DNA of 17,286 bases. It comes from an uncultured Bacteroidales bacterium (GTDB taxonomy: Bacteria > Bacteroidota > Bacteroidia > Bacteroidales > Paludibacteraceae). The position numbers and the translations under genes are program-made. The notes under the pieces are model-generated. The model made no database searches, was not told the DNA's origin, and saw nothing but the letters and a program-made list of their open reading frames with translations. The stretch is taken from the NCBI GenBank assembly GCA_937891905.1, contig CALATT010000009.1, positions 1-17,286 of the forward strand. Reading direction: 5' to 3'. Below, one piece after another: positions 7,527 to 15,235 of the stretch. Every line of letters starts with the position of its first letter. Within the stretch, counting starts at the first letter, position 1.

Positions 7527-7533
7527 AATAGGG

Positions 7534-7539
7534 CCTCCT
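7534..7539 (-). promoter_or_regulatory. Strong Shine-Dalgarno of rnfG overlapping the rnfD stop
   Basis: AGGAGG on the minus strand lies 7 nt before the rnfG ATG and shares a base with the rnfD stop codon (7539-7541). The geometry fits reinitiation by ribosomes finishing rnfD. Confidence 0.65.
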
Positions 7540-8543
7540 TATGCTTTTTTCTTCTCGCCAAAGCGGCGTGGACGAATTTTATTTAACAATGGAACGCATG
7601 CGTTCATAATCAAAATGGCGAATGACATACCTTCTGGATAAGCACCCCAGGTACGAATTACCATCACGATAAAACCAATGCCAATACCGAAAATAATCTT
7701 ACCCCAAGCACTCATCGGGCTGGTTACATAATCGGTGGCCATGAAGAAAGCACCGAGCATCATACCACCCGTTAGCATACTGTATGCTACATAATTGCTA
7801 GTGGTGATGTCTTCTGGTAATGCGCCCACCCAACCGGTTGCTGCAGCGAAGAGCGCAACGGTGGCAAGGATGGAAACAGGGATGTGCCATGTGATCACTT
7901 TGGTGCAGATGAGGAATAAACCACCAATGATGAGTGCTAAGGCACTAACCTCACCTAATGAACCACCCATCGAGCCCAATAAAGAGTCCATCAAAGAAGG
8001 TAGTTGGTCTGCAATATTCTCACCACTCTTAAGCGCTTGCTTGAGGAATGCCAATGGTGTGGCGCCTGTGGTTGCATCTACATAACCTTCGCAAAAATTC
8101 TGGTTAGGAGTAGGCCAAGTGGTCATCTGTACAGGGAATGAAATCAGAAGGAAAACACGACCCACCAATGCTGGGTTGAAAAGGTTTTGTCCTAATCCGC
8201 CGAAACTCATTTTGGCTACGGCGATAGCTACAATAGCACCGATAACAACAATCCACCAATCAATATTTGATGGTAAGTTGAGTGCTAAGAGCAAACCAGT
8301 CAGTACGGCTGATAAGTCACCTATCGTTTGCTTGTTTTCCTTTAATAAATAACGGCTGATAAGCCATTCGGTTGCCACGCAAGCCAAGATACTTACTGCG
8401 GCAGTAATGAGAACTCCGTAGCCAAACTCAATAGCAGATATTACATAGGCAGGGAGTAGCGCAATAATAACCAAAAGCATATTACGGCGAATACTATCCC
8501 CACTATGGGCATGTGGTGCGGGAGCAACAATAAGATTTTTCAT
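7539..8543 (-). CDS. rnfD: Rnf complex membrane subunit RnfD
   Basis: This inner-membrane subunit has 334 residues and numerous membrane helices, and carries a covalent FMN in known complexes. The flavinylation motif TGAT is at 159-162 within DATTGATPLAF, so T162 is the expected FMN site. Other family hallmarks seen are GGLGQNLFNPALVGRVF (115-131) and the C-terminal region WGAYPEGMSFAILIMN. The C-terminus is basic (RPRRFGEKKK), consistent with a cytosolic end. It sits between rnfC and rnfG, with 29 and 12 bp gaps. The start has no visible Shine-Dalgarno motif. Confidence 0.95.
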   Translation of the reverse strand: MKNLIVAPAPHAHSGDSIRRNMLLVIIALLPAYVISAIEFGYGVLITAAVSILACVATEWLISRYLLKENKQTIGDLSAVLTGLLLALNLPSNIDWWIVVIGAIVAIAVAKMSFGGLGQNLFNPALVGRVFLLISFPVQMTTWPTPNQNFCEGYVDATTGATPLAFLKQALKSGENIADQLPSLMDSLLGSMGGSLGEVSALALIIGGLFLICTKVITWHIPVSILATVALFAAATGWVGALPEDITTSNYVAYSMLTGGMMLGAFFMATDYVTSPMSAWGKIIFGIGIGFIVMVIRTWGAYPEGMSFAILIMNACVPLLNKIRPRRFGEKKKA

Positions 8544-8572
8544 ATTTCTTTATATTGAATGTTTTACAGTTA

Positions 8573-9916
8573 TTATTTCTTCTCAGCAGCGCGAGCGCGA
8601 ATGATGCCACCCACTTTTGCTTTTCCTGCACGCAGGTCGTCTAATAGACGACGATGCGATGGACATGAGAATACGCAGCAACCGCAATCGATGCAATCCA
8701 TGATGGCGTGATCTTCTACCTCATCCCACATCTCCAATGCAGTTAATCGGCTCAGTAAGTATGGTTCGAGGCCCATTGGACAAGCATCTACGCACTTACC
8801 ACAGCGGATACAATTCTCTGCCTCTGGTTTGATACTCTCTGCCTCAGGAAGGAAGAGTAAGCCAGAAATACGCTTATTAGCAGGCATGCCTTCTACATGG
8901 TCCATTGCGCGACCCATCATAGGTCCGCCCGCGATGATTTTACCAGTTGTGGCAGGAATGCCGCCAGCTAATGCAATCACTTCCTCGATAGGTGTACCAA
9001 AACGCACCATGTAGTTACCAGGATAAAGCACTTCCTTACCTGTCACGGTCATGACGCGACTGATAAGAGGTTTGTTTTTCTGAACTGCCTCATAAACAGC
9101 ATATACTGTAGCCACATTGTCCACTACAGCACCTACCTCAATAGGCAGCGCACCACTTGGCACTTGACGACCGATACATGCGTCAATCAATTGCTTCTCA
9201 CCACCTTGTGGATATTTGAGTTTGAGTGGCATTACCTCAATGCCCAAACTGGTCTTGGCCAATTCGCGCATGTGGTTGATAGCATCTTTCTTGTTATTCT
9301 CAATACCGATAATAGCGCGCTCTACTTGCAGCGCCTTCATCAAAATCTTAATACCAATAATAATCTCTTCCCCGTGCTCTAACATTAACTGGTGGTCACA
9401 AGTCAAGTATGGCTCGCACTCTACACCATTGATGATGAGTACCTCAGCCTTCTTACCTGGAGGAGGAAGTAACTTAACATGGGTAGGGAAACATGCACCG
9501 CCCAGACCAACGATACCAGCGGCTGCAATCTTGTCAATAATCGTCTTGGAGTCCAAGTTACATTGATAAATAAGGTCTGCACTGCGGTCAATCTCTGGCA
9601 ACCACTCATCTCCTTCTACTTGGATAAAAATAGCAGGCATAGGTGCGCCCCATGCGTCCGTAGTGCTGTCAATCTTAGTAACAGTACCGCTCACAGGAGA
9701 ACAAATGTTTGCACTCACAAATCCACCTGCTTTAGCAATCAACTCACCCACTTTTACCTTTGCTCCTACTTCCACGACGGCTTGCGCAGGCGCGCCAATG
9801 TGCTGCACCAAAGGAATGATAGCCTCTTGAGGAAGAGGACACTCAGTGATAGGGAGGTGTACTGAATATTGTTTGTTATCATGTGGATGAACTCCACCAA
9901 TCTTAAATGTATTCAT
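8573..9916 (-). CDS. rnfC: Rnf complex NADH-side Fe-S subunit RnfC
   Basis: RnfC (447 residues) is the peripheral cytosolic subunit that binds NAD(H) and FMN and holds two [4Fe-4S] clusters. Order seen: N-terminal barrel-like/lipoyl-like part (1-100), the nucleotide and FMN region with GLGGACFPTHVK (137-148) and NGVECEPY (163-170), and C-terminal ferredoxin-type motifs C369-C372-C375-C379 and C408-C411-C414-C418. The length is normal for the family and no key Cys is missing. AAAGG lies 9 nt before the ATG. It follows rnfB by 23 bp. Because RnfB here lacks its ferredoxin domain, the normal electron route between RnfC and the membrane subunits would need another carrier. Confidence 0.95.
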   Translation of the reverse strand: MNTFKIGGVHPHDNKQYSVHLPITECPLPQEAIIPLVQHIGAPAQAVVEVGAKVKVGELIAKAGGFVSANICSPVSGTVTKIDSTTDAWGAPMPAIFIQVEGDEWLPEIDRSADLIYQCNLDSKTIIDKIAAAGIVGLGGACFPTHVKLLPPPGKKAEVLIINGVECEPYLTCDHQLMLEHGEEIIIGIKILMKALQVERAIIGIENNKKDAINHMRELAKTSLGIEVMPLKLKYPQGGEKQLIDACIGRQVPSGALPIEVGAVVDNVATVYAVYEAVQKNKPLISRVMTVTGKEVLYPGNYMVRFGTPIEEVIALAGGIPATTGKIIAGGPMMGRAMDHVEGMPANKRISGLLFLPEAESIKPEAENCIRCGKCVDACPMGLEPYLLSRLTALEMWDEVEDHAIMDCIDCGCCVFSCPSHRRLLDDLRAGKAKVGGIIRARAAEKK

Positions 9917-9939
9917 ATCGTTTTACCTTTCTTCTGTTT

Positions 9940-10392
9940 CTATTTGTGCTGTTGTGCCATACGGAGCAGAGTAGGATAGCAAGCGCCTGGGGTAGGTAAT
10001 TGCTTGATCTTTGCTGCTACTTCAGCGTTGAAATTAGGAATGATAATTCCTGAATCCGTCTTTCGTACTACTTGTTCACCAGCAACAGGGGCAGCTGCGG
10101 CTCCTTCTGCAGGAGTCAAAATCTTGCTGATCTCTTCTGTAATAGCATCGCCACCTACAGGGCAAGATAAACCCTCGGTACTACCAGCTTTGACACATGC
10201 TTCCGCAAAATTACGGCAACCAGCAAAACCACAACCACCGCAGTTCGCACCTGGCAGAACAGCCTGAACTAAGTCAATACGCGGATCTTCCTCTACCTTG
10301 AAAATCTGGCTGACGACATATAGCAGAATAGCTGCTATCAAACCCGTCACTCCCAGAATTACCATAGAAAAAATAAGAGTTGTTAAGTCCAT
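9940..10392 (-). CDS. rnfB: Rnf complex subunit RnfB, short form without ferredoxin domain
   Basis: The first ~90 residues are clearly RnfB: a single membrane anchor (~5-30), then EDPRIDLVQAVLPGANCGGCGFAGC with C51, C54, C59 and, further on, C77 in LSCPVGG, which together bind one [4Fe-4S] cluster. After residue ~91 family members normally continue with a domain of two or more [4Fe-4S] ferredoxin motifs; Bacteroidetes RnfB, from memory, is about 280-320 residues. Here an Ala/Pro-rich linker and an unfamiliar tail with one Cys (C138) end the protein at residue 150. The next gene begins 23 bp later, so no remnant of the domain or frameshift is visible. The protein may still anchor the complex, but its electron-transfer role must differ or be shared with a separate protein. 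Confidence 0.88.
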   Translation of the reverse strand: MDLTTLIFSMVILGVTGLIAAILLYVVSQIFKVEEDPRIDLVQAVLPGANCGGCGFAGCRNFAEACVKAGSTEGLSCPVGGDAITEEISKILTPAEGAAAAPVAGEQVVRKTDSGIIIPNFNAEVAAKIKQLPTPGACYPTLLRMAQQHK

Positions 10393-10428
10393 TGTAAGAT
10401 TATTTTAAAGAATTAATTATATAGATGA

Positions 10429-10848
10429 TTAGTTTTCTTTCCTCGCTGTAAAAGAGAAATGCTTTTGTATCTTTTTTCTAAATAAACGCAATACTAAGTA
10501 ATAAACAGCGATAGAGCAAAGTGCGATAGTGCCCGAAATAGTCTCGTCCAATGTGGTGCATACATCCAGCACAACGATGACGGCTACCATAACAATAAAA
10601 GGCAATATATATCCTAATAGAATGGCTTTCCATGCTAATTGCTCGCGAACAATCACTTCGGCCTTCTCGCCAATCTGAAGCGGCTCAAGCATCATGGTTT
10701 CAATCACCTTCTCTTGACTCTCAGAAGATACGCACATCTCCCTTGCCTTACAAGCAGCGCAAGCGCTCGTTTGAAGGATCTTAATCCGTGCAGTCTGCCC
10801 ATCAATGCTGAGCACTACACCGCTATGTTTAATCTCTGAGTCTGTCAT
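10429..10848 (-). CDS. rseC: RseC/SoxR-reducing-system family protein
   Basis: A 139-residue inner-membrane protein of the SoxR_reducing_system RseC family. The N-terminal cytosolic part has the Cys cluster SACAACKAREMC (C30, C33, C39), followed by two membrane helices (~72-96 and ~102-122) and a basic tail. In E. coli RseC works with the Rsx (Rnf) complex to keep SoxR reduced; in Bacteroidetes it is usually the first gene of the rnf operon, as here, where its role is presumed to be redox maintenance or assembly. rnfB follows after 36 bp. A good minus-strand promoter lies 40-70 bp upstream of the ATG. Confidence 0.88.
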   Translation of the reverse strand: MTDSEIKHSGVVLSIDGQTARIKILQTSACAACKAREMCVSSESQEKVIETMMLEPLQIGEKAEVIVREQLAWKAILLGYILPFIVMVAVIVVLDVCTTLDETISGTIALCSIAVYYLVLRLFRKKIQKHFSFTARKEN

Positions 10849-10887
10849 TTATATGGGTATGTAATTTGTACGAACACAATTTGACGA

Positions 10888-10918
10888 CAAAATTACTAAT
10901 AATTTTTGATATACGCAA
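10888..10918 (-). promoter_or_regulatory. Putative promoter of the rseC-rnf operon
   Basis: Read on the minus strand, TAATTTTG (plus 10888-10895) matches the Bacteroidetes -7 consensus TAnnTTTG exactly. A TTG (plus 10916-10918) lies 20 nt upstream, as expected for the -33 element. The resulting leader before the rseC ATG would be about 30-35 nt. Confidence 0.6.
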
Positions 10919-10928
10919 GCGCATGCGC
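10919..10928. promoter_or_regulatory. Palindrome GCGCATGCGC next to the rnf promoter
   Basis: This perfect 10-bp palindrome touches the -33 element of the rnf promoter. A second palindrome, TTTTTTAAAAAA, is at 10934-10945. They could form an operator or a structural element between the divergent rnf and ftsK units. The same 10-mer occurs at 14671-14680 inside trxB, where it is explained by codons. Confidence 0.35.
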
Positions 10929-10971
10929 GAATATTTTTTAAAAAAGTGGTATTTTGTGTGAAAAAACTTTC

Positions 10972-10999
10972 CACTTTTCACTTTTCACTTTTCACTTTC
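10972..10999 (+). repeat. Heptamer tandem array upstream of the ftsK promoter
   Basis: Units are cactttt at 10972, 10979 and 10986, then cactttc at 10993-10999. The array has no G on the plus strand. It occupies the place where the -33 region of the ftsK promoter would be expected. Confidence 0.75.
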
Positions 11000-11011
11000 A
11001 ACTTTTTTTTG

Positions 11012-11019
11012 TACTTTTG
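11012..11019 (+). promoter_or_regulatory. Putative -7 box of the ftsK operon promoter
   Basis: TACTTTTG followed by CA is an exact TAnnTTTG match of the Bacteroidetes primary sigma factor type. No convincing TTG was found 19-21 nt upstream; that position falls in the heptamer array. Transcription would begin near 11026, at the start of a near-palindrome. Confidence 0.55.
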
Positions 11020-11024
11020 CATAC

Positions 11025-11051
11025 TATTTTGCGTAATTATGCGCCAAAATA
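11025..11051 (+). other. Imperfect hairpin in the ftsK leader
   Basis: TATTTTG at 11025-11031 pairs with CAAAATA at 11045-11051, and the centre around TAATTA is also nearly self-complementary. If transcription starts near 11026, the ftsK mRNA would begin with this structure, followed by an unstructured heptamer array. Confidence 0.4.
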
Positions 11052-11052
11052 C

Positions 11053-11080
11053 ACATTACACATTACACATTACACATTAA
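11053..11080 (+). repeat. Heptamer tandem array in front of the ftsK start
   Basis: Units are acattac at 11053, 11060 and 11067, and acattaa at 11074-11080, followed after two bases by the ATG at 11083. The array has no G. It is in the predicted untranslated leader, not in coding sequence. Confidence 0.8.
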
Positions 11081-11082
11081 AC

Positions 11083-13632
11083 ATGCCTCGACATACATCT
11101 AAATCTACAGGTTTGTCCACCTCGCGCACAGCAGCACGCACTATTCGTGTGGAGAAAGAATCTTGGTGGCAGGTTACCAAGCGAGTGCTAATCGATAGGC
11201 GCACGCGCATGGTAATTGGAGTTATTTTGTTTTCATTTGCTGTGTTTGCAGCGTTGTCTTATATTAGTTTTCTCTTTACAGGAACGAGCGACCAGTCGGT
11301 TCTGTCTATGACTGCGGAGGACCGCATTGCCAATAGAATGGAAGTGCAAAATGTATTGGGATTACCAGGAGCACGCTTAGCTAATTTCCTTATCAATGGC
11401 AGTTTTGGATTCTCAAGTATTTTGCTGGTATTGATGATGGTTGTGTATGGTTTGCGCATGATGCATGTCTTAAAAAGCATACATGCGGTTAAACTCTTCT
11501 GCGGTGGTTCGTTTTGGGTGATTTGGTTGTCTATCGTGCTTGCTTTTGCACAGCAGATGACCCATGCGGGAACCGTTCTATGGGGCGGAGCTTTTGGGCA
11601 ATGGATGGCACAATGGATGCATAGTTATGTGCAAACGATGGGAATGCTACTTATCCTTGTTGTAGTCTTGGTAATCTTTCTAATTGTAACCGACCCGCTC
11701 TTTATTGACCGCTGTAAAGCATTGGGAAAGAAAATAGCATCCCTCTTCCAACGCAAACCAAAAACGGAAGTAGCAGAAGAACTTTCGCTGCCTGAGGACC
11801 CAATCGATGAGCAGACAATAGAACTGCCTATCGATATAAATGATACGAAGCAGATAGAAACCCCAGAAGAGGAGGATCTGATACCTATTAGTATTGACGA
11901 ACCCCTTACAGAGGAAACAACCGAAAAGGACCAAGATGAGGAGTTGGAACCTACACCAATAGTAGAACAATCCACAGACGAGGACCAAACCGAAGATAAA
12001 GACCCTGATTTGGAGATAGAAGATACACCCGTGGAGGAACTCTACGATAAGGACCCTGATAAACTATTAGCAAAAATAGGTCCGTACGATCCACGCAAAG
12101 ATCTTGAGTTCTATAAGTTCCCGAGCCTCAATCTGCTCAAAGTCTATGATAATGAGAATGCACCAGTTATCAATGAAGATGAGCAGCGTGCTAATGGCGC
12201 GCGAATAGTGACCACATTGCGTAATTATGGCATTGAGATTGAGTCTATTAAGGCCACGGTTGGACCTACGGTCACCCTCTATGAAATAGTACCAAAAGCA
12301 GGTGTGCGTGTTGCGAAAATTCAGTCACTTGAGAATGATATCATGCTCTCGCTCTCTGCAACGGGCATTCGTATCATCGCACCAATGCCGGGTAAAGGAA
12401 CGATAGGTATCGAGGTGCCTAATGAAACGCCACAAACCGTTTCTATGCACTCCGTTATCGCCTCCAAACGATTCCAAGATGAGCAGAAGATGAAACTGCC
12501 TATCGCATACGGACGAACCATCACCAATGAGGTCTTTATGTTCGACCTCGCTAAAACACCACACCTCCTTGTGGCAGGCGCAACAGGTACCGGTAAATCC
12601 GTCGCTATCAATGCTATCATCACTTCGCTGCTCTACAAAAAGCACCCGGCGGAACTTAAAATGGTGCTTGTGGATCCTAAAATGGTTGAGTTTGCACCAT
12701 ACAAACCGCTACTCAAGCATTACCTCGCAGCTATGCCTGATGCCGACCCCAACCAAGTGGTAATCACCGATTGCGATAAGGTGGTCAATACCCTCAACTC
12801 CCTCGTTATTGAGATGGAGAATCGATACAAACTGCTGATGGCTGCAGGTGTGCGTACACTTGAGGATTATAACGATAAATTCACCAAGCGTCGCCTCAAT
12901 CCAAATAAACTGATAGAAGGCGAATTGCATCACCAATACCTCCCATACATAGTGATGATTATTGACGAGTATGGAGACTTTATCATGCAGGCAGGCAAAC
13001 AGGTGGAGACACCTATTGCGCGTATTACGCAGAAGGCGCGTGCGGTAGGCATGCATATGATCCTTGCAACCCAAAGACCATCTGTGAATATCGTTACGGG
13101 TGTTATCAAAGCCAATATACCTACCCGTATAGCACTCCGCACGCAATCTGTCATTGACTCGCGTACTGTCTTGGATGCCAAGGGAGCAGAGCAACTCATC
13201 GGACGAGGTGACTCCCTCCATGCCGGAAATGCTTCTATCACTCGTGTACAATGCGCCTTCGTGGATACACCCGAAGTGGACCGCATCGTAGAACATATTG
13301 CTAAGCAGCAACGCTATACCGAACCATACCAACTGCCTGAGTATGTGGGCGAAGGAGGCGAAGGAGAAGCATTGGCACCAGGTAGCGTGGATATGAAACG
13401 CCTCGACCCAATGTTCGCTGATGTGGCTCGTTATGTAGTCACTAAGCAAGAGGGCTCCACTTCCCGTTTGCAACGAGCCTTCGAAATAGGGTATAACCGT
13501 GCAGGTAAACTCTCTGACCAACTTGAGGCGGCTGGAATTGTAGGACCTAACAAGGGACCAAAAGGACGCGATGTACTCATTCAAGACCTCTCGCAACTCG
13601 ATCTCCTCCTTGATGAACTCGGCGTAAAATAA
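11083..13632 (+). CDS. ftsK: DNA translocase FtsK
   Basis: FtsK is a membrane-anchored hexameric DNA pump that clears chromosome ends from the closing septum and activates dif recombination. From ATG 11083 it has 849 residues: four membrane helices in ~50-210, an acidic Asp/Glu-rich linker (~225-330), then the motor domain with Walker A GATGTGKS (499-506) and Walker B IIDE (626-629), and a C-terminal winged-helix gamma domain (YVVTKQEGSTSRLQRAF onward) that reads oriented DNA motifs. The same frame is open upstream to a TTG at 10954, but that extension would translate the promoter and the repeat arrays, so I chose 11083, which gives a basic, polar N-terminus (MPRHTSKS) typical of the family. 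It is the first gene of the probable ftsK-lolA-trxB operon, divergent from rnf. Confidence 0.95.
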   Translation: MPRHTSKSTGLSTSRTAARTIRVEKESWWQVTKRVLIDRRTRMVIGVILFSFAVFAALSYISFLFTGTSDQSVLSMTAEDRIANRMEVQNVLGLPGARLANFLINGSFGFSSILLVLMMVVYGLRMMHVLKSIHAVKLFCGGSFWVIWLSIVLAFAQQMTHAGTVLWGGAFGQWMAQWMHSYVQTMGMLLILVVVLVIFLIVTDPLFIDRCKALGKKIASLFQRKPKTEVAEELSLPEDPIDEQTIELPIDINDTKQIETPEEEDLIPISIDEPLTEETTEKDQDEELEPTPIVEQSTDEDQTEDKDPDLEIEDTPVEELYDKDPDKLLAKIGPYDPRKDLEFYKFPSLNLLKVYDNENAPVINEDEQRANGARIVTTLRNYGIEIESIKATVGPTVTLYEIVPKAGVRVAKIQSLENDIMLSLSATGIRIIAPMPGKGTIGIEVPNETPQTVSMHSVIASKRFQDEQKMKLPIAYGRTITNEVFMFDLAKTPHLLVAGATGTGKSVAINAIITSLLYKKHPAELKMVLVDPKMVEFAPYKPLLKHYLAAMPDADPNQVVITDCDKVVNTLNSLVIEMENRYKLLMAAGVRTLEDYNDKFTKRRLNPNKLIEGELHHQYLPYIVMIIDEYGDFIMQAGKQVETPIARITQKARAVGMHMILATQRPSVNIVTGVIKANIPTRIALRTQSVIDSRTVLDAKGAEQLIGRGDSLHAGNASITRVQCAFVDTPEVDRIVEHIAKQQRYTEPYQLPEYVGEGGEGEALAPGSVDMKRLDPMFADVARYVVTKQEGSTSRLQRAFEIGYNRAGKLSDQLEAAGIVGPNKGPKGRDVLIQDLSQLDLLLDELGVK

Positions 13633-13633
13633 C

Positions 13634-13668
13634 ACATCTAACATCTAACATCTAACATCCAACATCTA
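13634..13668 (+). repeat. Heptamer tandem array between ftsK and lolA
   Basis: Five units: acatcta at 13634, 13641 and 13648, acatcca at 13655, acatcta at 13662. A degenerate sixth unit (acgcatg, 13669-13675) contains the lolA ATG. The array starts two bases after the ftsK stop and fills the whole gap. The array at 17068 uses the same unit. Confidence 0.82.
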
Positions 13669-13672
13669 ACGC

Positions 13673-14236
13673 ATGTCCATCCTTTTTACCATATTGACTA
13701 TCCTCACTTCTTTCCTTTCTAATCTGGAAACCAAAACCCTGCAATCGAACTTCACTGTCACGGTTGCAGAAGAAGTGAATGCGCCTATGAACTACCCGGG
13801 GGCAATAACGATGCAAGGCAAGTGCTTTGCACTCACTATGTTCGGTATGGAAGCAGCCTATGATGGCAAGACATTATACATGTATAATGCCGAATTGGAT
13901 GAACTCACACTCTCTAACCCTACCGAACAAGAACTATTAGAAGCCAACCCATTCCTATATGCAAAGGCTTTGATGGATGTTTGTAATGTGACGGAGCGTG
14001 CAATCAATAATGGCGAACAAACACTCGTCATGCTTACACCAAAGGACCAATCTATAGGCATCAAGCGCTTTACGCTGAAGATAAAGAATAATAACCTCAT
14101 GCCGCTGCAAGTGGAGATAAAAGAAGGAAAGCAAACTACAACACTCAAACTAACCAATCCTACTTTTGTCACCACGAAGCAAACATACACCCTCACCCCA
14201 GACAAAAATACCTATGTCAATGACATGCGATTCTAA
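13673..14236 (+). CDS. lolA: LolA-like outer-membrane lipoprotein carrier protein
   Basis: A predicted periplasmic protein of 187 residues. LolA shuttles lipoproteins from the inner-membrane LolCDE complex to the outer membrane. Support: an N-terminal hydrophobic signal (~1-16, unusual in having no Lys or Arg before it), a beta-rich body with TLQSNFTVTV (22-31), the GKCFALTMFGMEAAYDGKTLYMYN strand pair region (~49-72), and the family-style C-terminal end NDMRF. The position between ftsK and trxB is the usual one in Bacteroidales. Similarity at this level is structural in character, so the family call is firmer than the exact function. It is preceded by a heptamer array and followed by 40 bp before trxB. 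Confidence 0.8.
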   Translation: MSILFTILTILTSFLSNLETKTLQSNFTVTVAEEVNAPMNYPGAITMQGKCFALTMFGMEAAYDGKTLYMYNAELDELTLSNPTEQELLEANPFLYAKALMDVCNVTERAINNGEQTLVMLTPKDQSIGIKRFTLKIKNNNLMPLQVEIKEGKQTTTLKLTNPTFVTTKQTYTLTPDKNTYVNDMRF

Positions 14237-14276
14237 AAACTCTCGTAATTAATTGTTAACACCGCACATATAAAAC

Positions 14277-15230
14277 ATGAATACAAAACTTCTTATAATC
14301 GGTTCAGGCCCCGCAGGCTACACTGCTGCTATTTATGCTTCACGCGCTAATCTTCAACCTATCCTCATCGAAGGACCACAACTCGGTGGACAACTCATGA
14401 CCACTACCGAAGTGGAGAATTTCCCGGGTTATCCTGACGGTGTGGAACCATTCCAAATGATGGACGATATGCGTCGCCAAGCAGAACGCTTTGGCACTCA
14501 GTTCGTGTCGGGAGTAGTCACCAAAGTGGAGTTCGCGCAACAAGGTCCACACAAAGTGTGGGTCGAAGATACCGATTTATATGAGGCAGACGCGGTTATC
14601 ATTGCCACGGGTGCGAGTGCTAAATATCTTGGCTTGGAGTCCGAGCGCACTTATCGTGGACGCGGAGTGAGCGCATGCGCCACTTGCGATGGTTTCTTCT
14701 ATCGCAAGAAAACAGTGGCTGTTGTCGGTGGCGGAGATACAGCTTGCGAAGAGGCAAACTACCTCGCGGGATTGTGCGAGAAAGTGTACCTCATCGTACG
14801 CAAGCCTTATCTGCGCGCATCAGAAATCATGCAGCAACGCGTGCTCAATAATCCGAAGATTGAAGTTCTTTTTGAGCATAATACTGTCCAACTTACAGGC
14901 GATGGCAAAGTGCAAGGAGCTGACCTGGTCTATCGCAAAGGCGAACCCGATGAACAAATGCGCCACATAGATATCAATGGTTTCTTCTTGGCCATCGGTC
15001 ACCATCCTAATACCACACTTTTCAAGGACTTTATCGCTTTGGATGCAGAGGGGTATATCATCACCAATGGCCATTCTACACAATGTTTTGTGGCGGAACA
15101 AAACTCACCTCTCCGTGGCGTCTTCGCCGCAGGCGATTGTGCCGACCCACACTACCGCCAAGCTATTGTAGCTGCAGGCAGCGGTGCCAAGGCAGCTATC
15201 GAAGCAGATAAATACCTCAAGTCTCTGTAA
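14277..15230 (+). CDS. trxB: Thioredoxin reductase
   Basis: This 317-residue cytosolic FAD enzyme transfers electrons from NADPH to thioredoxin. Motifs: FAD-binding GSGPAG (9-14), GGQLMTTTEVENFPG (37-51), redox-active disulfide C134-A-T-C137, the NADPH Rossmann GGGDTACEEA (151-160), and GVFAAGDC near the end with the FAD-contacting Asp. The common HRRxxxR NADPH-phosphate motif is altered to VRKPYLR, still with basic residues. A few extra residues (CFVAEQNSPLR) precede GVFAAGDC compared with the shortest homologues. It lies 40 bp after lolA and 5 bp before the next gene, so it is within the ftsK operon. Confidence 0.95.
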   Translation: MNTKLLIIGSGPAGYTAAIYASRANLQPILIEGPQLGGQLMTTTEVENFPGYPDGVEPFQMMDDMRRQAERFGTQFVSGVVTKVEFAQQGPHKVWVEDTDLYEADAVIIATGASAKYLGLESERTYRGRGVSACATCDGFFYRKKTVAVVGGGDTACEEANYLAGLCEKVYLIVRKPYLRASEIMQQRVLNNPKIEVLFEHNTVQLTGDGKVQGADLVYRKGEPDEQMRHIDINGFFLAIGHHPNTTLFKDFIALDAEGYIITNGHSTQCFVAEQNSPLRGVFAAGDCADPHYRQAIVAAGSGAKAAIEADKYLKSL

Positions 15231-15235
15231 TACCA

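Noticed and set aside
10954..11082. N-terminal extension of FtsK by 43 residues from a TTG
   Set aside because: It would translate the promoter box, the leader hairpin and two heptamer arrays; the peptide (HF/TF and THYTL repeats) is repeat-derived and unlike FtsK N-termini.
12709..13644. 311-residue open frame antisense to ftsK
   Set aside because: It lies opposite the highly conserved motor and gamma domains; no motif or start signal supports it.
14671..14680. Second copy of GCGCATGCGC as a regulatory site
   Set aside because: It codes for part of the thioredoxin reductase SACAT segment at the redox-active Cys, so codon choice explains it.
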